NCBI GenBank assembly: GCA_947627875.1 | Contig: CANQXS010000006.1 | Coordinates: 1-64,000, forward strand | DNA: 64,000 nt | Reading direction: 5' to 3' | DNA from: an uncultured Clostridia bacterium | GTDB lineage: Bacteria; Bacillota; Clostridia; Oscillospirales; Ruminococcaceae | Shown here: positions 6,853-15,979 of the stretch, in pieces | Numbering within the stretch: the first letter of the stretch is position 1 | Layout of the letters: every line of letters begins with the position of its first letter | Translations under genes and position numbers: made by a program | Notes under the pieces: model-generated | Database searches by the model: none | Seen by the model: the letters and a program-made list of their open reading frames with translations, nothing else | What the model was told of the DNA's origin: nothing

Positions 6853-8430
6853 ATGACAGAGGAACTGATAAACCAAAGCCCTGCCGAGGAGCTTTCGGGC
6901 GAGGAGATAAACGAGCTGAAGAGAATAAGAATGGATAAGCTCGAAGCCCTCAAAGCCGACGGCAAGAACCCGTTTTTGATAACCAGCTTCGATTGGAACA
7001 TAACGAACTCCGAGCTAAAGGCGTATTACGTTAAGGAAGAAGAAAAGGCGAAGGAAGCCGCCGCGGGCGACGAAGAAGCCTTTGCCGCCGCTCTTGAAAA
7101 GATAAAGGAGACAAAATGGCGCGTTGCGGGAAGAATCCTCTCCCGCCGCGATATGGGAAAAGCCAACTTTATCGATATGCAGGACTCCACCGAGAGAATG
7201 CAGGTTTATATCCGCTCGAACGACGTTGGCGACGAGACCTTTGCCGACTTCAAGAAGTGGGATATAGGCGACATCGTAGGAATAGAGGGCTTCGTTTTCC
7301 GCACCCGCAGGGGCGAAATATCGCTCCACGCCACCGCAATAACCCTGCTCTCGAAGTCGCTGCTGCCGCTCCCCGAAAAGTGGCACGGCTTAAAAGACCG
7401 CGACACCCGCTACCGCCAGCGCTACGTTGACCTTATAGTCAACCCCGACGTAAGAAAGACCTTCATCACCCGCTCGAAGATAATAAGCTCTATCCGCCGC
7501 TGGCTCGATTCTCAGGGCTTTATCGAGGTCGAGACCCCGATGCTCGTTCACAACGCGGGCGGAGCCGCCGCAAGACCCTTCGAGACCCATTTCAATGCCC
7601 TTAACGAGGACCTGAGGCTCAGAATTTCGCTCGAGCTCTACCTTAAAAGGCTTATAGTCGGCGGGATCGACAGGGTTTATGAAATAGGGCGCGTATTCCG
7701 CAACGAAGGGCTCGACACCCGCCATAACCCCGAATTCACCCTTATGGAGCTCTATCAGGCTTATACCGACTACCACGGAATGATGGACCTGACTGAAAAC
7801 CTTTACAGGCACGTCGCCGAAGAGGTTTTAGGCACAACGCAGGTCCCTTGGGGCGACGTTGTCATCGACCTCGGCAAGCCGTTCGAGAGGATTACTATGG
7901 TCGACGCTGTGAAAAAGTATGCCGGCATCGATTGGAATGAGGTAAAATCCGACGAGGAAGCCTTTAAGATAGCCGACGAAAAGCATCTTGAATACGACAG
8001 AAAGCGCCATAAAAAGGGCGATATCCTCAACCTTCTGTTTGAAGAATACGTTGAGGAGCACCTCGTTCAGCCCACGTTCATAACGGATCACCCCGTTGAG
8101 ATAAGCCCGCTGACCAAGCGCAAGCCCGACAACCCCGACTATGTCGAGCGGTTCGAGATGTATATAAACTGCGGCGAGATGTGTAACGCCTACAGTGAGC
8201 TCAACGACCCGATAGACCAGCGCGAGCGGTTTATGAGGCAGGAGGAGCTTTTAAAGCTCGGCGATGAGGAGGCAAATTCGATAGACGAGGACTTTATGCG
8301 CGCCCTCGAAATAGGTATGCCCCCCACGGGCGGCATCGGCTTCGGCATCGACAGAATGATAATGCTCTTAACGAATTCCAGCGCGATAAGAGACGTTTTG
8401 CTCTTCCCAACGATGAAGTCCTTGAACTGA
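6853..8430 (+). CDS. lysS: Lysyl-tRNA synthetase, class II, with element-supplied C-terminus
   Basis: 525 residues. OB-fold anticodon-binding domain at ~60-175, then the class II core: motif 1 around FIEVETPMLVHNAGGAAARPFET, motif 2 in RVYEIGRVFRNEGLDTRHNPEFT, motif 3 in GIGFGIDRMIMLL near the end. It charges tRNA-Lys. An N-terminal extension of about 40 residues is longer than in the E. coli enzyme. The last residues FPTMKSLN are partly encoded by a mobile element that recombined at 8410-8418; the displaced native ending FPTMKSLEK is found at 22055-22084. The enzyme should stay active because only the last residues change. Confidence 0.96.
   Translation: MTEELINQSPAEELSGEEINELKRIRMDKLEALKADGKNPFLITSFDWNITNSELKAYYVKEEEKAKEAAAGDEEAFAAALEKIKETKWRVAGRILSRRDMGKANFIDMQDSTERMQVYIRSNDVGDETFADFKKWDIGDIVGIEGFVFRTRRGEISLHATAITLLSKSLLPLPEKWHGLKDRDTRYRQRYVDLIVNPDVRKTFITRSKIISSIRRWLDSQGFIEVETPMLVHNAGGAAARPFETHFNALNEDLRLRISLELYLKRLIVGGIDRVYEIGRVFRNEGLDTRHNPEFTLMELYQAYTDYHGMMDLTENLYRHVAEEVLGTTQVPWGDVVIDLGKPFERITMVDAVKKYAGIDWNEVKSDEEAFKIADEKHLEYDRKRHKKGDILNLLFEEYVEEHLVQPTFITDHPVEISPLTKRKPDNPDYVERFEMYINCGEMCNAYSELNDPIDQRERFMRQEELLKLGDEEANSIDEDFMRALEIGMPPTGGIGFGIDRMIMLLTNSSAIRDVLLFPTMKSLN
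8404..8425 (+). other. attL of the 13.65 kb element (in lysS 3' end)
   Basis: TTCCCAACGATGAAGTCCTTGAA at the lysS 3' end matches TTCCCGACGATGAAGAGCTTGGA at 22055. The exact shared core is ACGATGAAG (8410-8418). Left of it is native lysS; right of it the element restores frame and stop (Ser-Leu-Asn-stop). Confidence 0.85.
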
Positions 8431-8506
8431 CACATATACAACATATAGTGCTGTCAGACGTAAATAAGCCAATATAAAGCGCTTTTTCAAAATGAGCTTA
8501 TAGCAT

Positions 8507-8525
8507 TTATATCAATTTTATATCA
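8507..8525 (+). repeat. Left paired TTATATCA arm-type repeats
   Basis: TTATATCAATTTTATATCA: two TTATATCA copies in direct orientation 11 bp apart, one helical turn. The same pair occurs at 15134-15152 and, with one extra spacer base, near attR (21917-21936). Placement 90-130 bp inside both att sites fits integrase arm-binding sites. Confidence 0.55.
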
Positions 8526-8550
8526 AATGCCCTCAAAACCGGCATTAACG

Positions 8551-8582
8551 GCGTCCCGTTCTTATGAGCGGGGCGCTTTTTT
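8551..8582 (+). terminator. Rho-independent terminator at left end of element
   Basis: GCGTCCCG (8551-8558) and CGGGGCGC (8569-8576) form a stem, followed by TTTTTT. It would stop greA-lysS transcription, and in the excised circle any transcription crossing attP, before the small terminase gene. Confidence 0.75.
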
Positions 8583-8601
8583 GCGTTCAGAGGTGACTGA
8601 A

Positions 8602-9030
8602 ATGGCTGTTAATCGCGGAGGCAGACCGGCACTCTACTCAGAGCCGTCGAAAATGCAACAGGCAGTTGAGGCTTATTTTGAATTTTGCGCAGGAAAAACG
8701 GTATTTGATAAAAACGGCAGACCTATAACCGTGGACGCACACCCGCCTACAATAACAGGTCTTGCTTTGGCGCTCGGCTTTTCCTCACGCAAAGGTTTGT
8801 TTGATTATCAGCGCAAGCCGATGTTTCGCGACATTGTAGATACCGCTAAGCTTCGTGTGGAGCAGTACGCAGAAGAAAGCTTGTTTGATAGTGAGCGGGT
8901 CAATGGGGCAAAGACCTATCTCTTGAGTTGTTTTCACTGGGGCGGCGAAGCTAAAAAAGAAAAAAGCAAGGTCACAGCTACACAGGTCAGAATTATTTAT
9001 AAATCAACAGACACGGAGGCATTACCATGA
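8602..9030 (+). CDS. Phage terminase small subunit (gp3-like DNA packaging)
   Basis: 142 residues from the ATG at 8602 (AGAGGTG upstream); an in-frame ATG at 8527 is less likely because the intervening segment overlaps the terminator. The pattern GRPALYSEPSKMQQAVEAYF, then HPPTITGLALALGFSSRKGLFDY, then an amphipathic helix and WGGEAKKE matches the P22-gp3-type packaging family. Small terminases recognise pac/cos DNA and guide the large subunit. No large terminase exists in this element, so a helper phage would have to provide the motor. Its ATGA overlap with the next gene indicates coupled translation. Confidence 0.85.
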   Translation: MAVNRGGRPALYSEPSKMQQAVEAYFEFCAGKTVFDKNGRPITVDAHPPTITGLALALGFSSRKGLFDYQRKPMFRDIVDTAKLRVEQYAEESLFDSERVNGAKTYLLSCFHWGGEAKKEKSKVTATQVRIIYKSTDTEALP

Positions 9031-9437
9031 AAGCGCACATTTCAGCAAGCAGCAGTAAAATAGCGGTTCCGATTAAAGATAAAACCGGAAAAGCGGTCTG
9101 CACAGTGTTTCTTGATCCGTCAGGCGCAGAATTTAAGAAGAAATATCGGAAAGCGATCGGCAAAATCAAGAAAATAGGTGAGCGGCTTATTAACATAAGT
9201 ATCAATGCTGACGGCAGTCCTGCCGATCCGCAATATGCCAAAGCTCTGAACAAAGCGGAACGTGAAACAAAGCAGATCATAAAAGAGCTTTACCCGATGG
9301 ACAACGACTATTTGTTTGAAATCCGTAGACCGTTTGCGTCTGTTAAAGGTGATTTTTACTGTACGCACGTTCTGACTTTACTGCAAAACGCAGTGCAGAA
9401 TATATTAAATACCAATTCGGCAAGTGGGGTGATTTAA
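9027..9437 (+). CDS. Unknown phage-type protein before the tape measure
   Basis: 136 residues, overlapping the terminase stop by 4 bp. Sequence is not recognised: a short beta-rich N-terminus (ISASSSKIAVPIKD), a basic helical middle and a C-terminal helical end. In tailed phages the gene at this position before the tape-measure gene is often a tail tube or tail assembly chaperone. That role is only suggested by position. Confidence 0.6.
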   Translation: MKAHISASSSKIAVPIKDKTGKAVCTVFLDPSGAEFKKKYRKAIGKIKKIGERLINISINADGSPADPQYAKALNKAERETKQIIKELYPMDNDYLFEIRRPFASVKGDFYCTHVLTLLQNAVQNILNTNSASGVI

Positions 9438-9538
9438 TGTTTATTCCTGAGTTTGTGTGCGGGCTTATCGTTGGCGCTGTCGGCGCGACAGCGGCTATTT
9501 TCACTGCTGCGATCCTGTACCAGAAGAAGAAAAAGTAA
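9437..9538 (+). CDS. 33-residue membrane peptide
   Basis: Starts at the last base of the previous stop (TAATG overlap) and reads MFIPEFVCGLIVGAVGATAA then a short hydrophobic stretch and a QKKKK tail: one membrane span with a basic cytoplasmic end. Too short for most gene finders, but the coupling to the upstream gene and clean reading frame support expression. Function unknown; a holin-like or tail-associated peptide is conceivable. Confidence 0.5.
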   Translation: MFIPEFVCGLIVGAVGATAAIFTAAILYQKKKK

Positions 9539-9577
9539 AACAGCAAACACATCATAGGCGAAAGGTGGTGAAAAAAT

Positions 9578-12500
9578 ATGGCAGATGTAAATGACGGCTC
9601 GCTGATATTCGATACTGAATTAGACGAAAGCGGTTTTGAAAAAGGTACAAATAAGCTGCTTTCAATGATTAAGTCGCTGACCGATGAGGTTCACATGATG
9701 GGCGACAATATGATGTCCTCATTCAACAAGGTAATACCCCTCTTACAATCTGTGGCTAATTCTGCGGCAACAATCAGTGAAAATCTGACGGGGACAGCTA
9801 CACAGACGACGGCGGCGAATGAACAGATCATTGACACCGAACAGCGGGTCAGCGATTCCGTTAAGCACGCCGCCGACGACATAACTCACCAGACCGAAGT
9901 CACCGAGAATTACGGCGGTGCGGCTCGCAGTGTGCAGGGTTCGGTTTCCTCACTGGAAAAGGAAATCAATTCTCTTAGTTCGGGATTACAGTCAGTTTCC
10001 AGTAGTGCAGAGACAGGTTTTGCAAACGGCAACGCCGTACTGGCTTTTGACAGTAAAATCCGGGCGCTTGAGCAGAGGCTTGAGGAAGCCCGTACAAAGC
10101 TCGCTGAGTTTGGCAATACAAGCTTACCAACCGAGGCGTACACGACGCTCTCAGCGCAAATCTCAAAGGCTGAGCAAGCATTATTCCGTCTGTACGATAG
10201 ACGCGACACGATGGAAGAAATGGGCGTCAAGGAAAGCTCTAAGCAGTGGGAACGTCTCGCTATTCAGATTGAGAACGCCGAAGCGCTTGTAGCTCAATAT
10301 GAGCGGGAGCGTGACAATCTGGCGTCAAACGGCGGTGCGTTTATCAAGGGATCTGAGACGGACGAATATTCACGTATGCAGGCGTCACTTGACGCGGCAA
10401 ACGATACGCTTGTCCGAAACAAGAGCCTGATAGATCAGGAAGCCCTCGCACAGGCGCGCCTGAACGTCCTCACGGCGCAGGAAGCCGTCGCGTCGGCTAA
10501 TACCACACAGGCACGTGAAGCGGCGTTAGAGCGCCTAAGAGCCGCACAGGCGGAGCTTAACAACTTGGCTAACTCTATGTCGAACAAAACCGACACCGGC
10601 GAAATGGCACCCACAGAAGCGAAAATAAGCGCATGGACGCGTTTCGGTGCGGCTTTACGTTCCTCCGGGAGCGCGGCGCTCAGCGTGACAGCTACACTGG
10701 CGAAGATACCGTTTCAGGTGACAGCAAAAGGAATACAAAAACTATCTTCCGGTATCAAAACCTTTATCAACAATGCGAAAAAAGCACACAAAGAATCTAA
10801 CTTCCTTGTAAAATCGCTCACCAGTCTGAAACGTATGCTTATTACCAGAATTAAGCGTATGTTTATCAGCGCGATTTTCAACGAGGTCAAAGAATCCTTA
10901 AAAACACTCGCTCAATTCTCCGACGCGTTTAATGACGCTATGTCAAATGTTAAGAACGGGTCGAAAGAGCTGTCCGGCAATCTCGCAGTCAGCCTCGGAA
11001 ACGTCCTACAGAGCTTTGAGCCTATCATTACCGGCTTGCTTGATAAGCTGTCAACTGTATTCACCTACATAAATGCTTTATTCGCGGTATTGAGTGGAAA
11101 ATCCACTATGACTGTAGCAAAAAAGCAGACCGAATCATACCGCGACAGTTTAGATGACGCGGCGGACTCGGCAAAAGATCTGAAAAATCAGGTTTACGGA
11201 TTTGACGAGCTGAACAAGCGCAGCGGCGATAACGGTTCCGGGTCTAAAGATGGGTCGGATCTTTACGAGGAAGTCCCGATAGAATCCGTCATACCGGAAA
11301 AGCTCAAAGAGACGTTTGACGAGCTTAAAGACCTTTGGGACAACGGCGAATACTTCAATTTCGGAAAGAAATTTGCAGAGCTGTTAAACTCGGCTATTCA
11401 GTCGGTAGACGATTGGATAAACGGCACATTCCGTCCAAAAGGCGTGGAGTGGACTAAGAACATTTCCGAAGTCTTAAACGGTGTCGTCGCCGGTTTTGAT
11501 TGGAGCTTGTTAGGAAAAACTATCGCCGACGGAATGAACGCGATAGCAGACATTTTTAATACGTTCTTTACAACATTCAATTTTGAAGCGCTCGGAAAGG
11601 GCATAGGCGAAAGCGTAAACAGTTGGTTCAGTAATATCGACTGGCAGCTACACGCAACGACGATAGCGAACGGATTAAACGCTATAATCAGTCTGATTCA
11701 CGGTTTTGTCACTGAACTTAACTGGGCGGCAGCCGGTGATTCAATCGCGACTTTCGTTCAGACGTTCTTTGAAGCGGTCGATTGGAATAAAGCCGCTGAT
11801 ACGATCTCGACGGCAATAAACGGAATTGTGGACACATTCCAACACTTTATCGACGGCGTAGACTGGCACGGTATAGGCTCAGATCTGACGTCAAGTCTGT
11901 CTGACGCGCTAATCGGTATTGACTGGAAAGCGACGTTTCAAGCAGTTGTAGACGGTGTTAATTCTCTTGAAGAACTGATTTTAGGCGCGATTCACGGTAT
12001 TGACTGGGGCGGCGTTGCTACCGCGCTTGGCGAGGGCATAAACGGTCTCGATATTCAGGAATTGCTTACAAACGCGTTTCAGATTATTACCGACTTTATT
12101 TCCGGCGCGCTGACATTTGCAACAGAGTTTATTGAAACGGTAGACTGGTCTGAACTCGCTCAAAAGCTGTGGGATAGTTTTGTTAAGATCCTCACCGACA
12201 CGGATTGGCTCGGTTTGGTGCGTCAGGCGTTTGAGCTGTTAGGCGCAGCTATCGGTGGCGCAGGTGCTTTTATCGTAACTTTAGGTGAAAACATCTGGGA
12301 CGCTCTTAAATCCGCTTGGGAAGACGTCAAGACCTATTTCAGCGAATATATAGACGCCTTTGGTGGAGATATTGTAGACGGTCTGTGGGCGGGTATCAAA
12401 AACGCTTTTGCTAATGTCGGCACTTGGATTTATGATAACCTGCTGTTGCCGTTCTGGAATGCCCTTTGTGACGCGTTCGGTATTGCCTCACCGTCAACGG

Positions 12501-13777
12501 TTATGATGGAAGCAGGAAAATATATCGTTGAGGGATTCCTCAACGGCATTACAAGCGCTTGGCACACGATCACCGATTTCTTTGGTGACGCGTGGGACGG
12601 TATCAAAACCACTGCTTCTACAGCTTGGGACGCTGTTAAAACTAAAGCTTCTACCGCATGGGAGGGTATAAAGTCAAGCGCTATCGGTGAAAAAGTTTCC
12701 GGCATTATCTCAAATGCTAAAGACATGGGATCGGAAATCAAAACTAACCTCTCGACCGCGTGGGATAATGTCAAAACTAAAGCCTCTAACGCTTGGAGCA
12801 ATATCAAAACTACTATCGCGGATAAAGTGTCGCAGACGAAAGATAAAGTCAGCGAAACAAGCGATAAAATCAAAACCGGGCTGTCTGACGCATGGTCTGA
12901 TACCAAATCCGACGCAACGGAGCTGTGGAGCGAGATTAAAACATCGGTTTCGGATAAATTCAACACTCTGAAAACCGCTCTTGACGCCACTTCAAACAAC
13001 ATCAAAACAGCAATTCAGAAATCTTGGACGTCGGTCAACACTGAGGCAAAAACCTCTTGGCAGACTATCAAGACGACTGTTTCCAACCTGTGGACGAGCT
13101 TGAAATCCGAGCTTGGAAAAACGGATTGGCGCTCTTTGGGGTCTAACCTTGTAAACGGTATCAAATCCGGTATTTCAAGTGCTTGGGCTTCCTTAAAATC
13201 CACTGTAAGCAGCTTAGCGTCCGGTCTTACAAGTACATTGAGAAGCGTGTTCGCGATTCATTCCCCGTCTAAAGTATGGGCCGAGATAGGCGAATACTTA
13301 GACTTAGGTCTGAAAAAGGGCATGAAAGACGAGGAACATTCCGTGCTGTCTACCGTCGCCGATATGGCGAAAAACATTAACAGCGAATTAGGCACAGAAC
13401 AAGCTACACTACAGATTGGCGCTGAAAGCGACGCGCTGTTAAGCCGACTGAACGGAATAGCTGAACGTCTGGCATATATCGTGAACGCGTTCAGGGGCAT
13501 AAACGACGCGCTCAACCGTATGACCGTGTTCAACATTCCGGCGATAGCGTCAGGCGCGGAAGTGCCTTATAAGACACGTCTCAGCGCAGACACGCCCGGT
13601 ACTCAGACGGTCGGTATCTCAGACGATCTGGACGAGCTGTTATCCGATCACTCTTACCTGCTCAGACAGATTCTTGCATTACTTGAGCGCTCTAAGCTCG
13701 GCATTAACTCAGATGAGCTTGCACAGGCTATCGCCTACGCTTTACGCGGCGCTACAAGAGGATACGGAAGCGTTTAG
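9578..13777 (+). CDS. Phage tail tape-measure-like protein
   Basis: 1399 residues, AAAGGTGGTG before ATG. The N-terminus (NDGSLIFDTELDESGFEKGTNKL) is the start typical of Clostridia phage tape-measure proteins. Coiled-coil with Ala/Glu repeats spans ~20-340. A region of ~35-residue repeats built on G-x-N-A-I-I/V-D-W motifs (~590-880) has Trp-rich spacing. A second Trp/Lys repeat zone (~1000-1190, SxAWDxVKTKAS) follows. The terminal domain has FAIHSPSKVWAEIGEYLDLGLKKG, a motif found near the end of many tape measures. In phages it sets tail length and passes DNA. No other tail gene accompanies it here, which is odd. Tail length implied at ~1.5 A per residue is about 200 nm. Confidence 0.85.
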   Translation: MADVNDGSLIFDTELDESGFEKGTNKLLSMIKSLTDEVHMMGDNMMSSFNKVIPLLQSVANSAATISENLTGTATQTTAANEQIIDTEQRVSDSVKHAADDITHQTEVTENYGGAARSVQGSVSSLEKEINSLSSGLQSVSSSAETGFANGNAVLAFDSKIRALEQRLEEARTKLAEFGNTSLPTEAYTTLSAQISKAEQALFRLYDRRDTMEEMGVKESSKQWERLAIQIENAEALVAQYERERDNLASNGGAFIKGSETDEYSRMQASLDAANDTLVRNKSLIDQEALAQARLNVLTAQEAVASANTTQAREAALERLRAAQAELNNLANSMSNKTDTGEMAPTEAKISAWTRFGAALRSSGSAALSVTATLAKIPFQVTAKGIQKLSSGIKTFINNAKKAHKESNFLVKSLTSLKRMLITRIKRMFISAIFNEVKESLKTLAQFSDAFNDAMSNVKNGSKELSGNLAVSLGNVLQSFEPIITGLLDKLSTVFTYINALFAVLSGKSTMTVAKKQTESYRDSLDDAADSAKDLKNQVYGFDELNKRSGDNGSGSKDGSDLYEEVPIESVIPEKLKETFDELKDLWDNGEYFNFGKKFAELLNSAIQSVDDWINGTFRPKGVEWTKNISEVLNGVVAGFDWSLLGKTIADGMNAIADIFNTFFTTFNFEALGKGIGESVNSWFSNIDWQLHATTIANGLNAIISLIHGFVTELNWAAAGDSIATFVQTFFEAVDWNKAADTISTAINGIVDTFQHFIDGVDWHGIGSDLTSSLSDALIGIDWKATFQAVVDGVNSLEELILGAIHGIDWGGVATALGEGINGLDIQELLTNAFQIITDFISGALTFATEFIETVDWSELAQKLWDSFVKILTDTDWLGLVRQAFELLGAAIGGAGAFIVTLGENIWDALKSAWEDVKTYFSEYIDAFGGDIVDGLWAGIKNAFANVGTWIYDNLLLPFWNALCDAFGIASPSTVMMEAGKYIVEGFLNGITSAWHTITDFFGDAWDGIKTTASTAWDAVKTKASTAWEGIKSSAIGEKVSGIISNAKDMGSEIKTNLSTAWDNVKTKASNAWSNIKTTIADKVSQTKDKVSETSDKIKTGLSDAWSDTKSDATELWSEIKTSVSDKFNTLKTALDATSNNIKTAIQKSWTSVNTEAKTSWQTIKTTVSNLWTSLKSELGKTDWRSLGSNLVNGIKSGISSAWASLKSTVSSLASGLTSTLRSVFAIHSPSKVWAEIGEYLDLGLKKGMKDEEHSVLSTVADMAKNINSELGTEQATLQIGAESDALLSRLNGIAERLAYIVNAFRGINDALNRMTVFNIPAIASGAEVPYKTRLSADTPGTQTVGISDDLDELLSDHSYLLRQILALLERSKLGINSDELAQAIAYALRGATRGYGSV

Positions 13778-13807
13778 GGCAGTGGTAAGGGCCCTTACAA
13801 AAAGATC

Positions 13808-13833
13808 AGGAGCGGGCAATATAACCCGCTCCT
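13808..13833 (+). terminator. Hairpin after the tape-measure gene
   Basis: AGGAGCGGG (13808-13816) pairs with CCCGCTCCT (13825-13833). No T-run. A similar hairpin (GGGGCGGG / CCCGCTCC) sits at 20477-20499 before the integrase, so it may be an element-specific structure. Confidence 0.5.
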
Positions 13834-13881
13834 GTCAAACGCTCTTACAGGTAGATAATAAATCATACTGCAAATGGCTGT

Positions 13882-14024
13882 CTACAGAAATGTCTACAAA
13901 TTTGACTACAGTTTTATAATTTGTAGTCAAATTTTACTACAAAATCTACAATGCTACTACAATATTGTAGACGCTTCAAATCCTTTATTTACGCTGTTTT
14001 TAATACTTTGTCTACACTTCTACA
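13882..14024. repeat. CTACA iteron cluster in 504-bp non-coding gap
   Basis: Ten CTACA pentamers in 143 bp: plus strand at 13882, 13894, 13906, 13938, 13946, 13957, 14012 and 14020, minus strand at 13922 and 13966. Several belong to TGTCTACA or GACTACA contexts and spacing of the first three is exactly 12 bp. The segment is AT-rich and lies in the only long non-coding gap of the element (13778-14281). A replication origin or a terminase packaging site are the likeliest readings. The rest of the gap holds short inverted stretches (for example CGCACACG.../CGTGCG near 14090-14113) and no gene I can support. Confidence 0.6.
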
Positions 14025-14281
14025 ATATAGTCTAAATAGACTTAAAAAATGGCGTATAGGGGATATAAATACCGCCTAACACGCCTGAACGCACACGTCT
14101 ATAACGCGTGCGTGAGACTGTAGTTTGCGTCGTAACACCCGCTCATGTTAAGGATAAACTTACAGCAACAAGAAAGCACCATTTTGATAATCGCCCGTGG
14201 TGCAGTAAAGTAACGCTCATACGCGCGCGGGTAAGAAGCTGACCGCAGTGGGCGGAATGTAACATCGGAGTTGAAAGCTAA

Positions 14282-15052
14282 ATGACCAACGAGGAATTAG
14301 TTACTCTCATCAAAGCCGGAGACAGAAGCAAAATGTTTGACTTGTGGCAGCAGAATCAAGGCTTTATCTGCAAAAAAGCTCAGAAAATACTAACGGCGCT
14401 GACCGACGCCGGACGTTGCGGTGCGGATTTTGATGATCTCGTACAGACAGCATACATAGGACTTGACAAAGCGGTAAAAGCTTATGATCCTGACAAAGGT
14501 TTTGCATTTATTACCTACTTTGGCAAGGTGCTTAACTCTGTCTTATGGAACAGCGTCGGCTTTCACGACGGCGCTATGTCTGACGCGTTGGATAACTCGG
14601 TCAGTCTTGAAACGCCGCTCGGAAACGAACCCGGTTGCGAAACGCTTGAAGATGTCATAGCCGATTCCGCTGATGAAGCAGGCGAGGTCATAGACGATAT
14701 ATGTATGCAACAGCTACACGGGATTATTGAGGAGGTACTGTCTGAATCTGAAAAGACCCGTGCAGACGTTATAAAAATGCACTTCTTCTTGGATATGACT
14801 AATGATGAAATAGCAGAAAAAACCGCTGTACCGGTCTGCTTAGTAAAACAGTGGCTGACAATTCCTGCTTTGCGCCGGGAGTTAAAAGGCTTGAAAGCCG
14901 ATAAGTACAGGTCGGCAATAGATCAGGTGCTCGACCTGAGAACAGACTTTTATAAAACCGGAAGTGCCAAAAATCAATCGAATCCTGTAGAACCCATTGT
15001 TGAGTGGCGGGAACAGCAAAGAGAGAAATATACAAAACGGCTGTTTCAATAG
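14282..15052 (+). CDS. Sigma-70-like regulatory protein of the element
   Basis: 256 residues, start preceded by CGGAGTTGAAAG. Residues ~30-100 (DFDDLVQTAYIGLDKAVKAYDPDKGFAFITYFGKVLNSVLW) are a clear sigma region 2 (core binding and -10 recognition). Residues ~155-195 (RADVIKMHFFLDMTNDEIAEKTAVP) look like a degenerate region 4 HTH. Phages and mobile elements of Firmicutes use such factors to drive late genes. It may activate the terminase/tape-measure operon, which is transcribed in the same direction but lies upstream of it. Confidence 0.75.
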   Translation: MTNEELVTLIKAGDRSKMFDLWQQNQGFICKKAQKILTALTDAGRCGADFDDLVQTAYIGLDKAVKAYDPDKGFAFITYFGKVLNSVLWNSVGFHDGAMSDALDNSVSLETPLGNEPGCETLEDVIADSADEAGEVIDDICMQQLHGIIEEVLSESEKTRADVIKMHFFLDMTNDEIAEKTAVPVCLVKQWLTIPALRRELKGLKADKYRSAIDQVLDLRTDFYKTGSAKNQSNPVEPIVEWREQQREKYTKRLFQ

Positions 15053-15133
15053 CGTACAATGAAATCAATAACGGCGCAGAAAGCGCATAAATAAAAGCTT
15101 TGTCGGACACCTCAAGAGAAGAAATCGACAAAA

Positions 15134-15152
15134 TTATATCAATATTATATCA
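15134..15152 (+). repeat. Internal paired TTATATCA repeats
   Basis: TTATATCAATATTATATCA: same two direct copies with 11-bp period as at the left end (8507-8525). Its presence between the late-type genes and the repressor is unexplained; it may be a shared regulator site rather than an integrase arm site. Confidence 0.5.
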
Positions 15153-15163
15153 AAAAAATTATA

Positions 15164-15195
15164 AAGCCCTCTTTCCTTGACATTAAAGAGGGCTT
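15164..15195. terminator. Bidirectional terminator between convergent genes
   Basis: AAGCCCTCTTT (15164-15174) and AAAGAGGGCTT (15185-15195) form an 11-bp stem, with A-rich sequence on the left and T-rich on the right, between the sigma-like gene and the convergent repressor gene. Confidence 0.8.
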
Positions 15196-15213
15196 GCTTG
15201 ACTTACAGCAGCA

Positions 15214-15828
15214 TTATTTTAAATGGGGATTGTTTTTGTCGAGATCATCTTTTAGTGACTGCAACCTTTTTTCTAACAGAGCTTCCAAATCGTCTTGAGA
15301 AATAACTTCTCTTGCTCCATCAAGTTTTTTCAAGCCTGAAATAAAGCGCTCATTCAGGTAGTTATTTTTATAATCGAAATCGCTGTCGCGATAAACCGGG
15401 AAAATAACAGCAGGATATTTGATTTCTCGATTTGTATACTCATACGGTTCAGGCTCAGGTCCGTCATCATAATTCGGCGGTGCAAGTTCAGCAATAGCTA
15501 CTTCTTCAATCGATATACGTCCAACTGAAAGCCAATCTGCGAGGATCTGAGCTATACCGTAAGTAGAAATATCTGTTTTCCCCTTTTTCCCACGTCCTAA
15601 TAACTCATCAACAGAAACATCAAAATAGTTTGCAAGCGCTATAAGTTCAGCCGAGTTTGGTAGGGCTTTGGAATTTACCATATTTGACACTTTGCTCTGA
15701 TAGATTCCCGTTCCCTCTGCAACATCTGTCTGATTACAATCTTTTGCTGTCATAAGATCCGTGAGTTTTTTGCCAAGAACACGTTTTATATCTGCTTTAT
15801 CTGGTTGCAGATTTTCAATCTTATTCAA
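15214..15828 (-). CDS. XRE-family repressor of the lysS element
   Basis: 204 residues from a TTG at 15828 with GGAGG 8 nt upstream; in-frame codons further upstream run through the promoter region and lack a ribosome site. HTH at ~15-70 (LGKKLTDLMTAKDCNQTDVAEGTGIYQSKVSNMVNSKALP, DVSVDELLGRG). The C-terminal half is acidic and Pro-rich, then helical, without a LexA-like Ser-Lys protease signature I can see. It is divergent from the excisionase-like and primase genes. The 17-bp palindrome at 15931 is the likely operator. It is the probable master repressor, in the position of Stl in staphylococcal islands. Confidence 0.8.
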   Translation of the reverse strand: MNKIENLQPDKADIKRVLGKKLTDLMTAKDCNQTDVAEGTGIYQSKVSNMVNSKALPNSAELIALANYFDVSVDELLGRGKKGKTDISTYGIAQILADWLSVGRISIEEVAIAELAPPNYDDGPEPEPYEYTNREIKYPAVIFPVYRDSDFDYKNNYLNERFISGLKKLDGAREVISQDDLEALLEKRLQSLKDDLDKNNPHLK

Positions 15829-15930
15829 TGATATAACCTCCAATATTTTATATAAAATCCAGATAATAAAATCTAAAAACTCATATAATATCTGAATTGC
15901 ATATATTATATCATTGTGATACAATAATGT

Positions 15931-15947
15931 CAAGACGAAACGTCTTG
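15931..15947. promoter_or_regulatory. Palindromic operator of the divergent region
   Basis: CAAGACGAAACGTCTTG: perfect 7-bp arms with AAA centre, 33 bp before the 15980 gene. Half-similar copies AAGACGGAACGTGA and AAGACGGAATGTGA occur near attR (about 21950 and 22022). Upstream AT-rich sequence 15840-15930 holds both divergent promoters. Confidence 0.6.
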
Positions 15948-15979
15948 AAAAGTTATAAATTTTTAAGGAGGAGTATCTC

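Noticed and set aside
13882-14024. CTACA cluster as a CRISPR or VNTR
   Set aside because: Pentamers occur on both strands at irregular spacing with no unique spacers of constant length; iteron or binding-site cluster fits better.
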